IMG/VR virus record: IMGVR_UViG_3300009168_000020
Span: 1-47,637 of that record
From: a virus
Length of the DNA stretch: 47,637 nucleotides
Direction: 5' to 3' (one strand)
This document shows positions 30,541 to 39,925 of the stretch, piece after piece. Position 1 is the first letter of the stretch. Each line of letters opens with the position of its first letter. The position numbers were made by a program, and so were the translations under genes. Below the pieces are notes generated by a model. It did no database searches and was not told where the DNA came from. It was given only the letters and a program-made list of their open reading frames with translations.

Positions 30541-32112
30541 GTGTCAGGAAAGCAAAAGGCTGATGACGCAGTCCGATTCTTTGAACGGCGCCTCACGCAC
30601 ACAAAAGGATCCTTTGCGAAACAACCATTCATCCTCGCGCCATGGCAGGAAAGAATCATCCGCGATATCTACGGCACGGTCAAAAGTAACGGCATGCGGC
30701 GCTACACGACGGCCTACGTCGAAGTCCCGAAAAAGAACGGTAAGTCAGAGCTCGGAGCCGGAATCGCGCTCGCGGGCCTCCTCCTCGACGAAGAACCGGG
30801 CGCGGAAGTCTACTCAGCCGCCAGCACCAGAGACCAGGCCACAATCGTCTTCCGGGTTGCGGCCCAGATGGTCCGGAATGATCCGGTTCTCAACTCGATG
30901 TGCCGGATTGTGGACTCGACTAAAACGATTTATCTCCGGGATGATCCAAATTCTTTTTACAAGGCGATCTCGGCCGACGCCGGGATCCAGGACGGAATAA
31001 ATCCCCATGTCGTCGTTTTCGATGAATTACATAGGCAGCGGAACCGCGATCTCTGGGACATCTTCCGGTATGGCAGTCCAACTAGGTCGCAGCCCATTCT
31101 TTTTGCGATTACCACAGCCGGAGTCATTGGACACTCGCCAATCTGCGAAGAGCAGCATGGATATGCGCGCCGCCTCCTGGATGGCACGTTTTCAGATCCG
31201 ACCTATTACCCGGTTATCTACGGCCTTGACGACGCGGAGGATTGGACCATCGAAGGACAGCCGGCTAAAGGAAAGACGCCTGCAACCGGATGGTATAAGG
31301 CAAACCCAGCCCTGGGCGACTTCCTGCCGATCGAGCGCATTCGCGATGAGGCCCGGACTGCCCTCGAGGTGCCGACGGAACAGAATAGCTTTCGCCGCTT
31401 CCGCCTCAATCAATGGGTTGGCCAGGAGACCCGATTTATTCCAATGGATGCCTGGCGCGCGTGCGGACCGCCCTTTGACGTCCAGGAGTTGGCTGGGCTT
31501 TCAGGATTCGGAGGTCTCGATCTTTCCACAACGCGAGATCTCACGGCGTTCACGCTTGTGTTTCCAAAGGACGATCAGTTCTTCGTGCTGTCTTACTTTT
31601 TCCTGCCCGGGGACGACCTTCACGAAAGAGCCCGAAAGGATAACGTCCCTTACGATCTCTGGGCTTCGCAGGGACTTATTCACACCACGCCCGGCAATCA
31701 GGTTGATTACAGCTATGTCCGCAAAGTCATTAACGACCTGTCCAAGCTTTACGACATCCGGGAAATCGGATTTGACCGTTGGAATGCAACCCAGATCGTG
31801 CAGCAACTTATGGATGACGGCCTGACCATGGTTCCGATCGGGCAGGGCTATCAGAGCATGAACGCGCCGACAGCGGAACTCCTGGCGATGATCAAGGACG
31901 GCCGTCTGCGGCATGGCAATAACCCGGTCCTAAATTGGATGGCCGACTGCATGACCGTGAAGCAGGACCCCGCCGGCAATGTAAAGCCGAGCAAGCCGGA
32001 CCGGATGAAATCAAAGAACCGAATTGATGGTATTGCGGCACTGGTAGACGCTCTCGCGCGCGTCATTGTGCAGACGAAACAAGAGCCCAAATTTCAAATG
32101 TTCGTTCTGTAG
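30541..32112 (+). CDS. terL: Terminase large subunit
   Basis: A 523-residue DNA packaging motor and nuclease starting at GTG 30541. Walker A-like EVPKKNGKSE (residues 61-70), Walker B HVVVFDELH (Asp161, Glu162), and the RNase H-like nuclease start GFGGLDLSTTRDLTAF (Asp327), followed by EIGFDRW (Asp412) and DGIAALVDAL, are all visible. It belongs to the Terminase_1 (phiKZ/HK97-like) type. It follows terS at once and is followed by a strong terminator. Confidence 0.95.
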   Translation: MSGKQKADDAVRFFERRLTHTKGSFAKQPFILAPWQERIIRDIYGTVKSNGMRRYTTAYVEVPKKNGKSELGAGIALAGLLLDEEPGAEVYSAASTRDQATIVFRVAAQMVRNDPVLNSMCRIVDSTKTIYLRDDPNSFYKAISADAGIQDGINPHVVVFDELHRQRNRDLWDIFRYGSPTRSQPILFAITTAGVIGHSPICEEQHGYARRLLDGTFSDPTYYPVIYGLDDAEDWTIEGQPAKGKTPATGWYKANPALGDFLPIERIRDEARTALEVPTEQNSFRRFRLNQWVGQETRFIPMDAWRACGPPFDVQELAGLSGFGGLDLSTTRDLTAFTLVFPKDDQFFVLSYFFLPGDDLHERARKDNVPYDLWASQGLIHTTPGNQVDYSYVRKVINDLSKLYDIREIGFDRWNATQIVQQLMDDGLTMVPIGQGYQSMNAPTAELLAMIKDGRLRHGNNPVLNWMADCMTVKQDPAGNVKPSKPDRMKSKNRIDGIAALVDALARVIVQTKQEPKFQMFVL

Positions 32113-32142
32113 AAAGAATTTAGGAATCAGGTTGAAAAACAA

Positions 32143-32169
32143 AGCCTTCGGTTTTCCGAGGGCTTTTTT
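32143..32169 (+). terminator. Strong terminator after terminase large subunit
   Basis: AGCCTTCGG pairs with CCGAGGGCT (one wobble) over a TTTT loop, followed by six T. The next ribosome binding site lies inside or just after the T run. Confidence 0.9.
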
Positions 32170-32183
32170 ATTTGGGGCACGCC

Positions 32184-34088
32184 ATGAACAGGGCCTATTC
32201 GACAATCAATATCAAATCAGTAGACGAGGAAAGGCGGATCATCGAGGGAATCGCCTCAACTCCCACTCCGGATCGCGTCGGTGATGTTGTGGTTCCAGAG
32301 GGCATGGAGTTTAAAACCCCCTTCCCGTTCCTCTATCAGCACAACTCACGGCAGCCAATCGGACTTGTGACCAGTGCAATGGTTAGCTCCGACGGCATGC
32401 GCGTGCGAGTCCAGATCGCCAAGGGCGGCGTTGCGCCATTTATTGACGAAGCCTGGGCTTTGATCAAGGAAGGTCTGATCCGCGGCCTCTCCATCGGTTT
32501 TCGCAGTCTCGAAGAGAGTTGGGATAAAACGCTTAACGGTTACCGCTACCTCCGCACGGAAATCATGGAGTTGTCGGCTGTAACCATCCCAGCAAACGCA
32601 GAAGCCTCTATTACATCCATCAAGTCTGCATCGCACGATGCGCTGGCCGCGTCCGGCCAAAGGCGCGCACCCGTTCAGCTTGATATTCATTCAAAAACGC
32701 CCGGCGCTTCGGGCAATCCACAGAGGAAAACCATGAAAAGCATTTCCGAACAACTGGCAGCGCTGGAAGCGAAGCGCCAGGCAAGTGTTGGCCGCAAAGA
32801 GGCCATTTTAACCAAGGGATCCGATGAAGGGCGGACAATGGATGACGTCGAGAAACAGGAATTCGACGGCCTTGACGCAGAAATCGAATCCATCGACGAG
32901 CAAATCACTCGTCTCAAGAAACACCAGAAACAAATCGACAGCTCGGTCCCGATTACCGAAAAGGCCGGGGCTTCGACTGAAGGCGCCAGCAAAGCGCGCG
33001 GCGGAATCGTCACTGTCAAGGGGCCCAATCTCCCCAAAGGAACCGCATTCACCCGCTACGCGATCGCGCTCCTGCGCGCCAAGGGAAATCTGATGCAGGC
33101 CGCCGAAATCAGCAAGGCCTGGCGCGATTCCACTCCCGAGGTTGAGCAGGTTTTGAAGGTCGCCGTCGCGGCCGGCACGACCACCACGGACGGCTGGGCT
33201 TCTGAGCTCGCCGATTACGTCTACATGGCCTCGGAGTTCATCGAGTACCTGAGACCCCAGACGATCATTGGGCGCATCCCGAACCTGCGTCCGGTTCCGT
33301 TCAACGTCCGGCTTCCGTTGCAGGATTCCGGATCCACAGTGAACTGGGTCGGCCAGGCAGGGCAGAAACCGGTTGGGAAGTTGCACTTCGATACCACCAC
33401 ACTGGGGATTGCCAAGGCTGCCGGAATCGTGGTCGTAACGGAAGAACTCATCCGGCTGGCGCGTCCTTCGGCTGAAGGCCTAGTCCGGGATGACATGGCC
33501 AGAGCGATCGCGCAGTTCCTCGACGAGCAGTTCGTCGATCCGTCCGTGGTTGCCGTGTCCAATGTCAGTCCGGCGTCAATCACTTATGGCGCAGCGACCA
33601 GCGTAGCCTCAGGCACAACCGCAACCGACTTGCGCAATGATTTGCAGCTCGCCCTGAGCCAGATCATCCAGGCCAACATCGACCCGACCGGGCTCGTAAT
33701 CGTGATGCAGCCGGTGCTCGCAGTTGCGCTCCAGTTGCTGCGAAATGATCTCGGTGTGGCCGAATTCCCCAACATCAACGCCTCCGGCGGAAGCCTGGAG
33801 GGTTACGCGGTGGTCACATCAATGTCGGTCCCGGTTGGAACCGTGATCTTCCTAGTGCCGAGGGAGATTATGCTCGCGGACGAAGGTGGGATCTCACTGG
33901 ATGCCAGCCGTGAAGCGTCGATCGTCATGGACGACGGCGTATCACCAGCCTCAACCACCATGGTCAGCCTGTGGCAGAAAAACCTCGTCGGTCTCCGCGT
34001 TGAGCGGATGATCAACTGGGCTCGCCGGCGCACAGCAGCGGTGTATTACCTCACCGCGGCCGGATATGGCGGCGCAAGCCCGTCCTAG
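32184..34088 (+). CDS. Fused prohead protease and HK97-type major capsid protein
   Basis: ATG 32184 follows GGGG; an in-frame TTG at 32172 is less likely. The 634-residue product has an S78-type protease domain (His53 in LYQHNSRQPIG, Ser103 in RGLSIGF, acidic residue in ELSAVTIPANAEA) followed by a coiled-coil delta-like region and an HK97-fold capsid domain. An internal ATG at 32733 has AGAGGA upstream (32722-32727), so a separate 451-residue capsid product (MKSISEQLAALEAKRQ) is likely in addition. Protease and capsid are usually separate genes. Confidence 0.9.
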   Translation: MNRAYSTINIKSVDEERRIIEGIASTPTPDRVGDVVVPEGMEFKTPFPFLYQHNSRQPIGLVTSAMVSSDGMRVRVQIAKGGVAPFIDEAWALIKEGLIRGLSIGFRSLEESWDKTLNGYRYLRTEIMELSAVTIPANAEASITSIKSASHDALAASGQRRAPVQLDIHSKTPGASGNPQRKTMKSISEQLAALEAKRQASVGRKEAILTKGSDEGRTMDDVEKQEFDGLDAEIESIDEQITRLKKHQKQIDSSVPITEKAGASTEGASKARGGIVTVKGPNLPKGTAFTRYAIALLRAKGNLMQAAEISKAWRDSTPEVEQVLKVAVAAGTTTTDGWASELADYVYMASEFIEYLRPQTIIGRIPNLRPVPFNVRLPLQDSGSTVNWVGQAGQKPVGKLHFDTTTLGIAKAAGIVVVTEELIRLARPSAEGLVRDDMARAIAQFLDEQFVDPSVVAVSNVSPASITYGAATSVASGTTATDLRNDLQLALSQIIQANIDPTGLVIVMQPVLAVALQLLRNDLGVAEFPNINASGGSLEGYAVVTSMSVPVGTVIFLVPREIMLADEGGISLDASREASIVMDDGVSPASTTMVSLWQKNLVGLRVERMINWARRRTAAVYYLTAAGYGGASPS

Positions 34089-34105
34089 ACCGCATCTTTC
34101 AAACC

Positions 34106-34137
34106 AGAGGGGAGGCGATCCAGTCTCCCCTCTTTTT
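34106..34137 (+). terminator. Perfect terminator after capsid gene
   Basis: AGAGGGGAG and CTCCCCTCT are perfect nine-base arms, followed by a T run. It limits read-through from the very highly expressed capsid gene. Confidence 0.92.
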
Positions 34138-34152
34138 CTCATGGGACTGTGA

Positions 34153-34410
34153 ATGAAAACCGTGACGGTGATCAAAGACCACTCATTCGGAAGACAAAGG
34201 CGCATTGTCGGTCAGACCTACGACTTGCCGGACGCCATGGCTATCGTGTACGTCAAAGCGAAGCTAGTCACAGAGACACCTAAGCCCGTTGTCAAGCTGC
34301 CTATTCCAACTCCTCCTACTGAGGATGACAAACCGGATGAACCAGATAAAGCACCGGGAAAAACAAGCCGGAGACGTTACAAACGGCGCGACATGATTTC
34401 CGAGGATTAG
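34153..34410 (+). CDS. Hypothetical protein, 85 residues
   Basis: A short beta-like N-terminus (MKTVTVIKDHSFGRQRRIVGQTYDL) followed by a Pro/Asp/Lys-rich disordered tail ending in RRRYKRRD. It lies between the capsid and portal genes, where small head-decoration or connector accessories are often found. No family is recognised. Confidence 0.5.
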   Translation: MKTVTVIKDHSFGRQRRIVGQTYDLPDAMAIVYVKAKLVTETPKPVVKLPIPTPPTEDDKPDEPDKAPGKTSRRRYKRRDMISED

Positions 34411-34411
34411 G

Positions 34412-35788
34412 ATGAATATCGTCCAGAAAGCGATTTATAAACTATTCAGCCTCACCCGTGTCGGTTCTTCTTGGAATTGGTGGGGCCGGATCCTCGAGCC
34501 GTTCACCGGCGCGTGGCAGAAAAACATCACGCTGGACACCGGCGATAAACTCCTGAGTTTTTCTGCTGTCTATGCTTGCGTCACAGGGATTGCAACGGAC
34601 GTCGCCAAACTGCGGATCAAGCTCGACAAAGATGAAAATGGGATCTGGGTCGAGACGACCTCCGGTTCTCCGTGGCTTCCTGTATTAAGAAAGCCAAACC
34701 ATTACCAGAATCGTATCAAGTTCGTTGAACAATGGATTGTCTCAAAACTCCTCTCTGGGAATCTGTATGCGCTAAAGGAGCGCGACAGCAGGGGCATTGT
34801 CACAGCACTCTATATTCTCGATCCGCATCGCGTTACGCCGCTGGTATCAGAGAGCGGCGACGTGTATTACCAGCTTCAGAAAGACTTACTTTCCCTGCAA
34901 CCCGAGGACATGGTTGTTGTACCCGCCTCAGAAATAATTCACGACATGATGGTCTGCCTGTGGCATCCGCTGGTCGGGGTATCTCCCCTTTACGCCTGCG
35001 CGCTGTCGGCAACAATGGGCAATCGCATTCAAAACTCATCGACCATATTTTTTGATAACCGCGCTCTACCTGGCGGGACGTTGAGCAGTGATCACACGAT
35101 CACTGATGTAACGGCGAATCGCCTCAGAGAGGATTGGCAGAAGAACTTCGGCGGTGATAATAGGGGCAGAGTGGCTGTTCTTGGCGATGGCCTAAAGTTT
35201 GAGGCTATGCAGATGACAGCCGAGGCCTCCCAGCTCGCCGAGCAGTTGAAATGGACGGTTGAGGACGTGGCGCGGGCGTTTCATTACCCACTCTACAAGC
35301 TCGGCGGACCGCTGCCTCCATATGCCGGAAACGTCGACGCCGTTATAACGAGTTATTACACGGATTGCCTGCAGATCCTGATCGAATCCCTTGAGCTCAG
35401 CCTTGATGAAGGGCTTGAGTTGCCGCGCAACATGGGCACGGAGATGGATCTTGACAACCTCATGCGCATGGATACCGCCGCCCTGTACGAGACCAACAAT
35501 AAAGCCGTCGGCGGCGGCTGGCTGGCCCCGGACGAGGCGCGCTTCAGAGCAAATTATAAACCCGTAGCCGGCGGGAAATTGCCGTATTTGCAACAGCAGA
35601 ATTATTCTTTAGAGGCTCTAGCGAAACGGGACGCCGATAATCCTTTCGAAAAGCCAAAGCCCGCGCCCGTGGCTCCTCCTCCAGATCCAGAGCCAACTCC
35701 GGAGCCAACCCCAAGCAAAGAGGCGATGGAATATGCCTGCCGTAAGAAATTGCTTGAATTTAAAAAACGAAAGGATCAAGCGGCATGA
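34412..35788 (+). CDS. Portal protein, HK97 family
   Basis: A 458-residue portal, the dodecameric ring through which DNA enters and leaves the head. Landmarks: SFSAVYACVTGIATDVAKL, then NRIKFVEQWIVSKLLSGNLYALKER, DPHRVTPL, MMVCLWHPLVGVSPLYACALSA, and VEDVARAFHYPLYKLG, all in the expected order. It has the Pro-rich acidic C-terminus often seen in the family. It follows the capsid gene, whereas in HK97 the portal precedes protease and capsid. It overlaps the next gene by four bases. Confidence 0.93.
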   Translation: MNIVQKAIYKLFSLTRVGSSWNWWGRILEPFTGAWQKNITLDTGDKLLSFSAVYACVTGIATDVAKLRIKLDKDENGIWVETTSGSPWLPVLRKPNHYQNRIKFVEQWIVSKLLSGNLYALKERDSRGIVTALYILDPHRVTPLVSESGDVYYQLQKDLLSLQPEDMVVVPASEIIHDMMVCLWHPLVGVSPLYACALSATMGNRIQNSSTIFFDNRALPGGTLSSDHTITDVTANRLREDWQKNFGGDNRGRVAVLGDGLKFEAMQMTAEASQLAEQLKWTVEDVARAFHYPLYKLGGPLPPYAGNVDAVITSYYTDCLQILIESLELSLDEGLELPRNMGTEMDLDNLMRMDTAALYETNNKAVGGGWLAPDEARFRANYKPVAGGKLPYLQQQNYSLEALAKRDADNPFEKPKPAPVAPPPDPEPTPEPTPSKEAMEYACRKKLLEFKKRKDQAA

Positions 35789-36963
35789 TCGAAGAATCCG
35801 AAAGGGATGGACTTTTATCGGCCGTTGTCGATTATGTCGATGATCAAATTGCCAACGCAACCAAGGAAATAAAATCCAACATCAAAGAGCCGCAAAAGGG
35901 AGAACAGGGTCCCCCAGGAATCAACGGGAAAGACGGAGAGAGCGTAGTTGGACCGCCAGGATCATCCGGCAAGGATGCTGAAGTCAATTACTCGTCCATA
36001 ATCACCGAGGTTTTGAAACAAATCCCATCCCCTGAAGACGGGCAGGACGGCGAGGACGGCGAGGACGGAGCGCCTGGACCTCAAGGCCCCGAAGGAATTC
36101 CTGGCCAGTCCATTGTTGGCCCGCCCGGTGTAAAGGGTGACCCAGGAAAAGATGCCATCGTCGATTACGAGAAGGTCGTTGTCGAAGCGGTCAAAAGAAT
36201 TCCAACTCCAAAGGATGGCATCGACGGCAAAGAGGGCGTCCAGGGTCCGCAAGGCTCAAAGGGAGATAAGGGTGATACAGGAGAGCGTGGACTAGAAGGA
36301 GCGCCGGGAGTAATCGGCGCGCAAGGTCCGCCGGGCATCAATGGCAAAGACGGTCAAGCCGGCGCTCCGGGCCCGCAAGGAGAAAAGGGAGATCCGGGAT
36401 CAAGAGGCGAAAAGGGCGAATCCATCGTTGGACCGTCTGGGCCAGCTGGAATAGACGGCCGCGATGCCCTTCAGATCGACATCCTGCCATCTGTGAATTT
36501 CGATAGATCCTATCCGCGCGGAACCTATGCGAGATATGAAGGCGGAATCATTCGATCCTACCGGGACACGATCCCCGGTGAAGTGTTGGAGAAGGCCGGC
36601 TGGGAAGTCGTTATTGCGGGCATTTCGGCAATTGACATCGTTCAAGGGGACGATCCCAGAGAATTTCTAGTCAAGTCTCGAATGACCGGAGGCTATATAA
36701 CCGAGCGATCTTTCCGGATGCCCGCGATGATCTATCGGGGAATCTATAAGCAGGGAGATGCATATCGCCAGGGCGATGTGGTCACCTGGGGCGGATCGGC
36801 GTGGCATTGCCAAATCGACAACCCGAAGACGTCTCCGAGCGAGTCGCAAGAATGGAAGCTGATGGTCAAAGAGGGTCGGAAGGGTAAGGACGGTAAAGAC
36901 GGCGAGCGAGGGATTCAGGGGCTGCCCGGAAGGCCCGGAATGGATGCAAGAGGAGATATATGA
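35785..36963 (+). CDS. Collagen-like virion protein with carbohydrate-binding C-terminus
   Basis: A 392-residue protein. G-x-y repeats (such as GPPGSSGKDAE and GDKGDTGERG) form collagen-like stalks, interrupted by two short helical segments of the form D/N-Y-x-x-V/I-x-x-E-A/V-x-K-x-I-P-x-P. The C-terminal third has the fold pattern of CBM5/12-like carbohydrate binding (YKQGDAYRQGDVVTWGGSAW, then WKLMVKEG). It starts in a four-base overlap with the portal gene. Such proteins are often head or neck fibres that bind glycans. Confidence 0.8.
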   Translation: MIEESERDGLLSAVVDYVDDQIANATKEIKSNIKEPQKGEQGPPGINGKDGESVVGPPGSSGKDAEVNYSSIITEVLKQIPSPEDGQDGEDGEDGAPGPQGPEGIPGQSIVGPPGVKGDPGKDAIVDYEKVVVEAVKRIPTPKDGIDGKEGVQGPQGSKGDKGDTGERGLEGAPGVIGAQGPPGINGKDGQAGAPGPQGEKGDPGSRGEKGESIVGPSGPAGIDGRDALQIDILPSVNFDRSYPRGTYARYEGGIIRSYRDTIPGEVLEKAGWEVVIAGISAIDIVQGDDPREFLVKSRMTGGYITERSFRMPAMIYRGIYKQGDAYRQGDVVTWGGSAWHCQIDNPKTSPSESQEWKLMVKEGRKGKDGKDGERGIQGLPGRPGMDARGDI

Positions 36964-37262
36964 GCGATAGACGCGGGTTTATCAAAGCATTGATGGGCGG
37001 AACGGCGATAGCCGGTCTGCCTGCTGTTCGGGAAATCAAAGCGGCGCATTTGACGGAAAACGATCTGGTTGTTTTGGAATTTCCCAGGCTGCTGAGCGCA
37101 GAATCTGTCGATCGGATTCGGAGGGAGTGGAAAGACAGATTTCCCAATGTCGAATGTCTGGTCTTATCTGAAGGAGCGGAAATTAAGGTAATAAAAAACA
37201 TCAATAGAACCTACGTTGAGATTCCTAAAAAAGACGCTATGTCGATGTGTAATGGACGTTGA
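36960..37262 (+). CDS. Tat-signal protein, 100 residues
   Basis: Starts in an ATGA overlap. DRRGFIKALMGGTAIAGLPAV fits a twin-arginine signal: R-R-x-F-I-K followed by a hydrophobic stretch and AVREIKA as a possible cleavage area. The mature part has no recognised domain. A phage structural-operon protein directed to the Tat pathway is unusual. No pathway partner is seen in the window. Confidence 0.55.
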   Translation: MSDRRGFIKALMGGTAIAGLPAVREIKAAHLTENDLVVLEFPRLLSAESVDRIRREWKDRFPNVECLVLSEGAEIKVIKNINRTYVEIPKKDAMSMCNGR

Positions 37263-37296
37263 GATTCTAAAGGGCTGCAATTGAAAAGGATTGGTT

Positions 37297-37452
37297 ATGG
37301 AGCTTGATCGGGACAGGGGTTATTACTGGATTAAATATCACGGCGAATGGATGCCCGCCGAATGGGCAAGTTCGTTCTGGATGATCATCGGGTACGACGG
37401 CACATGTAACGATGATGAGTTTGACGAGATCGGCGAGGAGATCAGCCATTGA
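37297..37452 (+). CDS. Small acidic protein, 51 residues
   Basis: AAAGGA precedes ATG 37297. The product (MELDRDRGYYWIKYHGEWMP) is acidic and Trp/Tyr-rich, and it overlaps the TTG start of the glycosyltransferase by four bases. It is not recognised. Confidence 0.5.
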   Translation: MELDRDRGYYWIKYHGEWMPAEWASSFWMIIGYDGTCNDDEFDEIGEEISH

Positions 37453-38117
37453 CTTGTCAGCCTCTCGTCTCCTGCGTGATGCCGACGTGGAACAGGCGCA
37501 ACTTTATTCCGGCTGCTATCGACTGCTTTCTGAAACAGACATACGAGAATCGAGAACTGGTTATCCTGGACGACGGCGAGGAACCGATCGAGGACCTTAT
37601 CCCGAAGGATGAGCGCATTCGCTATAAATTCGAGGACAGACGGCATTCCACTGGAGCAAAGCGAAACCGGGTCGTCGAAATGTCACAAGGCGACATTATC
37701 TGCCACTGGGATGACGACGACTGGAGCGCTGCCGATAGGATCACATTTCAGGTTGACCTGCTCAAGAAAAGCTCAAAGCCGGTTACGGGATTCAGCCATC
37801 TGCTCTTTTGGGATTGCACAGAGCAACAGGCAAAACGGTTTCGGGCTGCCATTGATGGATATGTTTGCGGGACAACTCTTTGCTATACAAAGGAATTCTG
37901 GCAGGCGCATCGATTCAGGGACAAACAGCAGTCGAGCGACAATGATTTTGTTTACCCGATGCTGAATAGGATTGCGTCGTCAAAGGACGCAAATCACATG
38001 GTTGCCAGGATTCACAGGAGCCATCACACAAGCCCCAAGTCTGGAATTAGGGAAACGGTTTCGCGCGACATCATACCCGCTGAATTCTGGGACAACGAAA
38101 AACTGAGGCAATTATGA
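37449..38117 (+). CDS. Family 2 glycosyltransferase, TTG start
   Basis: A 222-residue GT-A enzyme that transfers a sugar from a nucleotide-sugar donor. TTG 37449 has GAGGAG upstream and overlaps the previous stop. Motifs: SCVMPTWNRRNFIPAAI (residues 8-24), LVILDDG (37-43), and HWDDDDW (86-92) as the DxD metal/nucleotide site. It is the first of at least three GT2-like enzymes in the structural region and is separated from the others by the head-tail connector gene. Confidence 0.85.
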   Translation: MTCQPLVSCVMPTWNRRNFIPAAIDCFLKQTYENRELVILDDGEEPIEDLIPKDERIRYKFEDRRHSTGAKRNRVVEMSQGDIICHWDDDDWSAADRITFQVDLLKKSSKPVTGFSHLLFWDCTEQQAKRFRAAIDGYVCGTTLCYTKEFWQAHRFRDKQQSSDNDFVYPMLNRIASSKDANHMVARIHRSHHTSPKSGIRETVSRDIIPAEFWDNEKLRQL

Positions 38118-38737
38118 CAGCTAACGCTGTTTGCATTATACAGCCAACAGTCGAGCCGGTCAGCCTGACTGAGGCTAAGCTGCATCTCAGGATGAGAACC
38201 GATGAGTCTCCGTCAACCAATCCAGAAGATGCGCTGGTTGCTCTATTTATCGCGGCCGCCCGGAGATATGCCGAGCAGTTCACGAACAAGGCTTTCGCCG
38301 CTCAGACTTGGGATCTCTATCTCGATGCCTTTCCGGCAACCAATTACATCGCCATTCCCAAGCCTCCGCTGCAATACCTTGTGTCTTTGACTTACAAGGA
38401 CTCAGCCGGGGCATCTCAAGTTGTCAGTTTTATGGACCCGAGCGGAACAGTCTTAACTGAAACGGATGAATATATTGTTGACACATCAATGGAGCCCGGG
38501 CGCCTGTACCTGAAAAATGGAATCTCGTGGCCGGCAACAATCGATGAGGCCCAGGCTATTGTGATCCGTTTTGTTTGTGGCTTCGCCGACGCGTCCGATA
38601 TCCCGGCGGAAGTCAAAGCTGCAATATTACTGAAACTCTCTGATCTCTATGAGAATCGGGGAGACACGGAAGCAAGTGGACGCCTTGATTCTGCGCTAAA
38701 GGCGCTGCTTTGGCCTGAAAGGATTGTGCCTGTCTAG
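38114..38737 (+). CDS. Head-tail connector protein, gp6-like
   Basis: A 207-residue protein of the Phage_connect_1 type: VEPVSLTEAKLHLRM near the start, ALVALFIAAARRYAEQFTNKAF, the WDLYLDAFP strand, and VKAAILLKLSDLYENRGD at the end, all in the family order. It attaches beneath the portal. Finding it between two glycosyltransferases shows that the sugar genes are inserted within the head-tail module. It overlaps the previous gene by four bases. Confidence 0.9.
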   Translation: MTANAVCIIQPTVEPVSLTEAKLHLRMRTDESPSTNPEDALVALFIAAARRYAEQFTNKAFAAQTWDLYLDAFPATNYIAIPKPPLQYLVSLTYKDSAGASQVVSFMDPSGTVLTETDEYIVDTSMEPGRLYLKNGISWPATIDEAQAIVIRFVCGFADASDIPAEVKAAILLKLSDLYENRGDTEASGRLDSALKALLWPERIVPV

Positions 38738-38786
38738 CATCGTCAAATCCAAAACGAAGCGTTTATAACGGCACAGGCAAAGGAAA

Positions 38787-39467
38787 ATGGGTAATCTGGC
38801 GGTAATCATCCCGAGCAAAACGGCGTCGAACCTGAATGCCTGCGTTCCGGCATTGTCTCTGTGCGAGCCGAAGGCCCGGGTAATAGTTATCGATGACGGT
38901 CTAAAACTCATTGACGTTGATGAGGCTGTGATCAATAGGTGCGAATTCTACAATGGAGAAAAGCCCTTCATCTTTGCCCGGAATTGCAATATTGGAATCA
39001 GAATTGCGGGCGACGCAGATGTTGTGCTGCTCAATGACGATGCGCTCCTGAAAAGTTCGGGAGGATTCACCCTGATTCAGAAGGCCGCAGAAGATAATCA
39101 GGAATACGGCTGCATAGGCTCGACGACGAACGTCACCGGTTCAACCTTACAGAAGCCTCAAGGTAAGGGACTTCGCCCGGTGCATCACATCGCCTTTGTC
39201 TGCGTCCTGATACCAAGGCGAACCATAGATAAGATCGGGATGCTCGACGAGCGCTATTGCCTGGATTACGGGGTCGAGGACCGCGACTACTGCGAAATGA
39301 TAAACCGGGCCGGGATGAAGGTGGGCGTCCACGACGGCTGCTTTGTCGATCATTCGAAATTGAAAAGTTCCTTTCGTGGAAGTCCAATGGCGCCCGGAAG
39401 ATCAAATCAGAATCGGGCGCTGTTTCTTGAAAAGTTCAAATTGGGGAGCTACTGGAATTGGTCATGA
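38787..39467 (+). CDS. Glycosyltransferase, GT2-like
   Basis: A 226-residue GT-A enzyme with AVIIPSKTASNL near the start, RVIVIDDG (residues 31-38), a second acidic motif VVLLNDDALL (79-88), and a late DERYCLDYGVEDRDYCEMINRAG segment seen in rhamnosyl-type family 2 transferases. AAGGA is close to the ATG. It overlaps the methyltransferase start by four bases. Confidence 0.8.
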   Translation: MGNLAVIIPSKTASNLNACVPALSLCEPKARVIVIDDGLKLIDVDEAVINRCEFYNGEKPFIFARNCNIGIRIAGDADVVLLNDDALLKSSGGFTLIQKAAEDNQEYGCIGSTTNVTGSTLQKPQGKGLRPVHHIAFVCVLIPRRTIDKIGMLDERYCLDYGVEDRDYCEMINRAGMKVGVHDGCFVDHSKLKSSFRGSPMAPGRSNQNRALFLEKFKLGSYWNWS

Positions 39468-39925
39468 AGCTGAATCTTGGCGCATGCGACAGAGCAATCC
39501 CGGGCTATCTATCGGTCGACATTGCTCCGCCGGCTGACGTGGTAGCGGATCTGTCGAAGCCTTGGCCATGGGAAAACGATAGCGTGGAGGCAGTCAAGGC
39601 CTATCAGGTTTTCGAGCACATCGCGGACTCCATTCATGTGATGAATGAGCTCTGGCGGGTCTGCCGCAAGGGCGCCTTGGTGGAAATCGAGGTCCCGAGT
39701 GCATCCCACGGCGCTGGAGCGTTCCAGGATCCGACGCATAAGTCGTTTTGGACTAAGAATACCTTTCAATATTTCGAGGATGGCGCTGCAGAACGTGAAC
39801 GGTTCGGAGAACGCTACGGAATCATGGCGCGTTTCAAGGTGCGAAACGTGCGGGAACGAGAAGGCAGGGGCGCGTTGAGGGAAGGTGTGGTCATCCTTTG
39901 CGCTGAGTTGGAGGCCGTGAAGTGA
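39464..39925 (+). CDS. SAM-dependent methyltransferase, class I
   Basis: ATG 39464 lies in an ATGA overlap, giving 153 residues. LNLGACDRAIPGYLSVDIAP is the SAM-binding glycine-rich start (motif I and the acidic residue after strand 2), and VFEHIADSIHVMNELWRVCRKGALVEIEVPS is the usual motif IV and helix. Given its neighbours, it probably methylates a sugar. Confidence 0.8.
   Translation: MKLNLGACDRAIPGYLSVDIAPPADVVADLSKPWPWENDSVEAVKAYQVFEHIADSIHVMNELWRVCRKGALVEIEVPSASHGAGAFQDPTHKSFWTKNTFQYFEDGAAERERFGERYGIMARFKVRNVREREGRGALREGVVILCAELEAVK

Noticed and set aside
30536-31000. Ser/Arg-rich open frame over the terminase genes
   Set aside because: It overlaps the terminase large subunit in another frame and is composition-driven.
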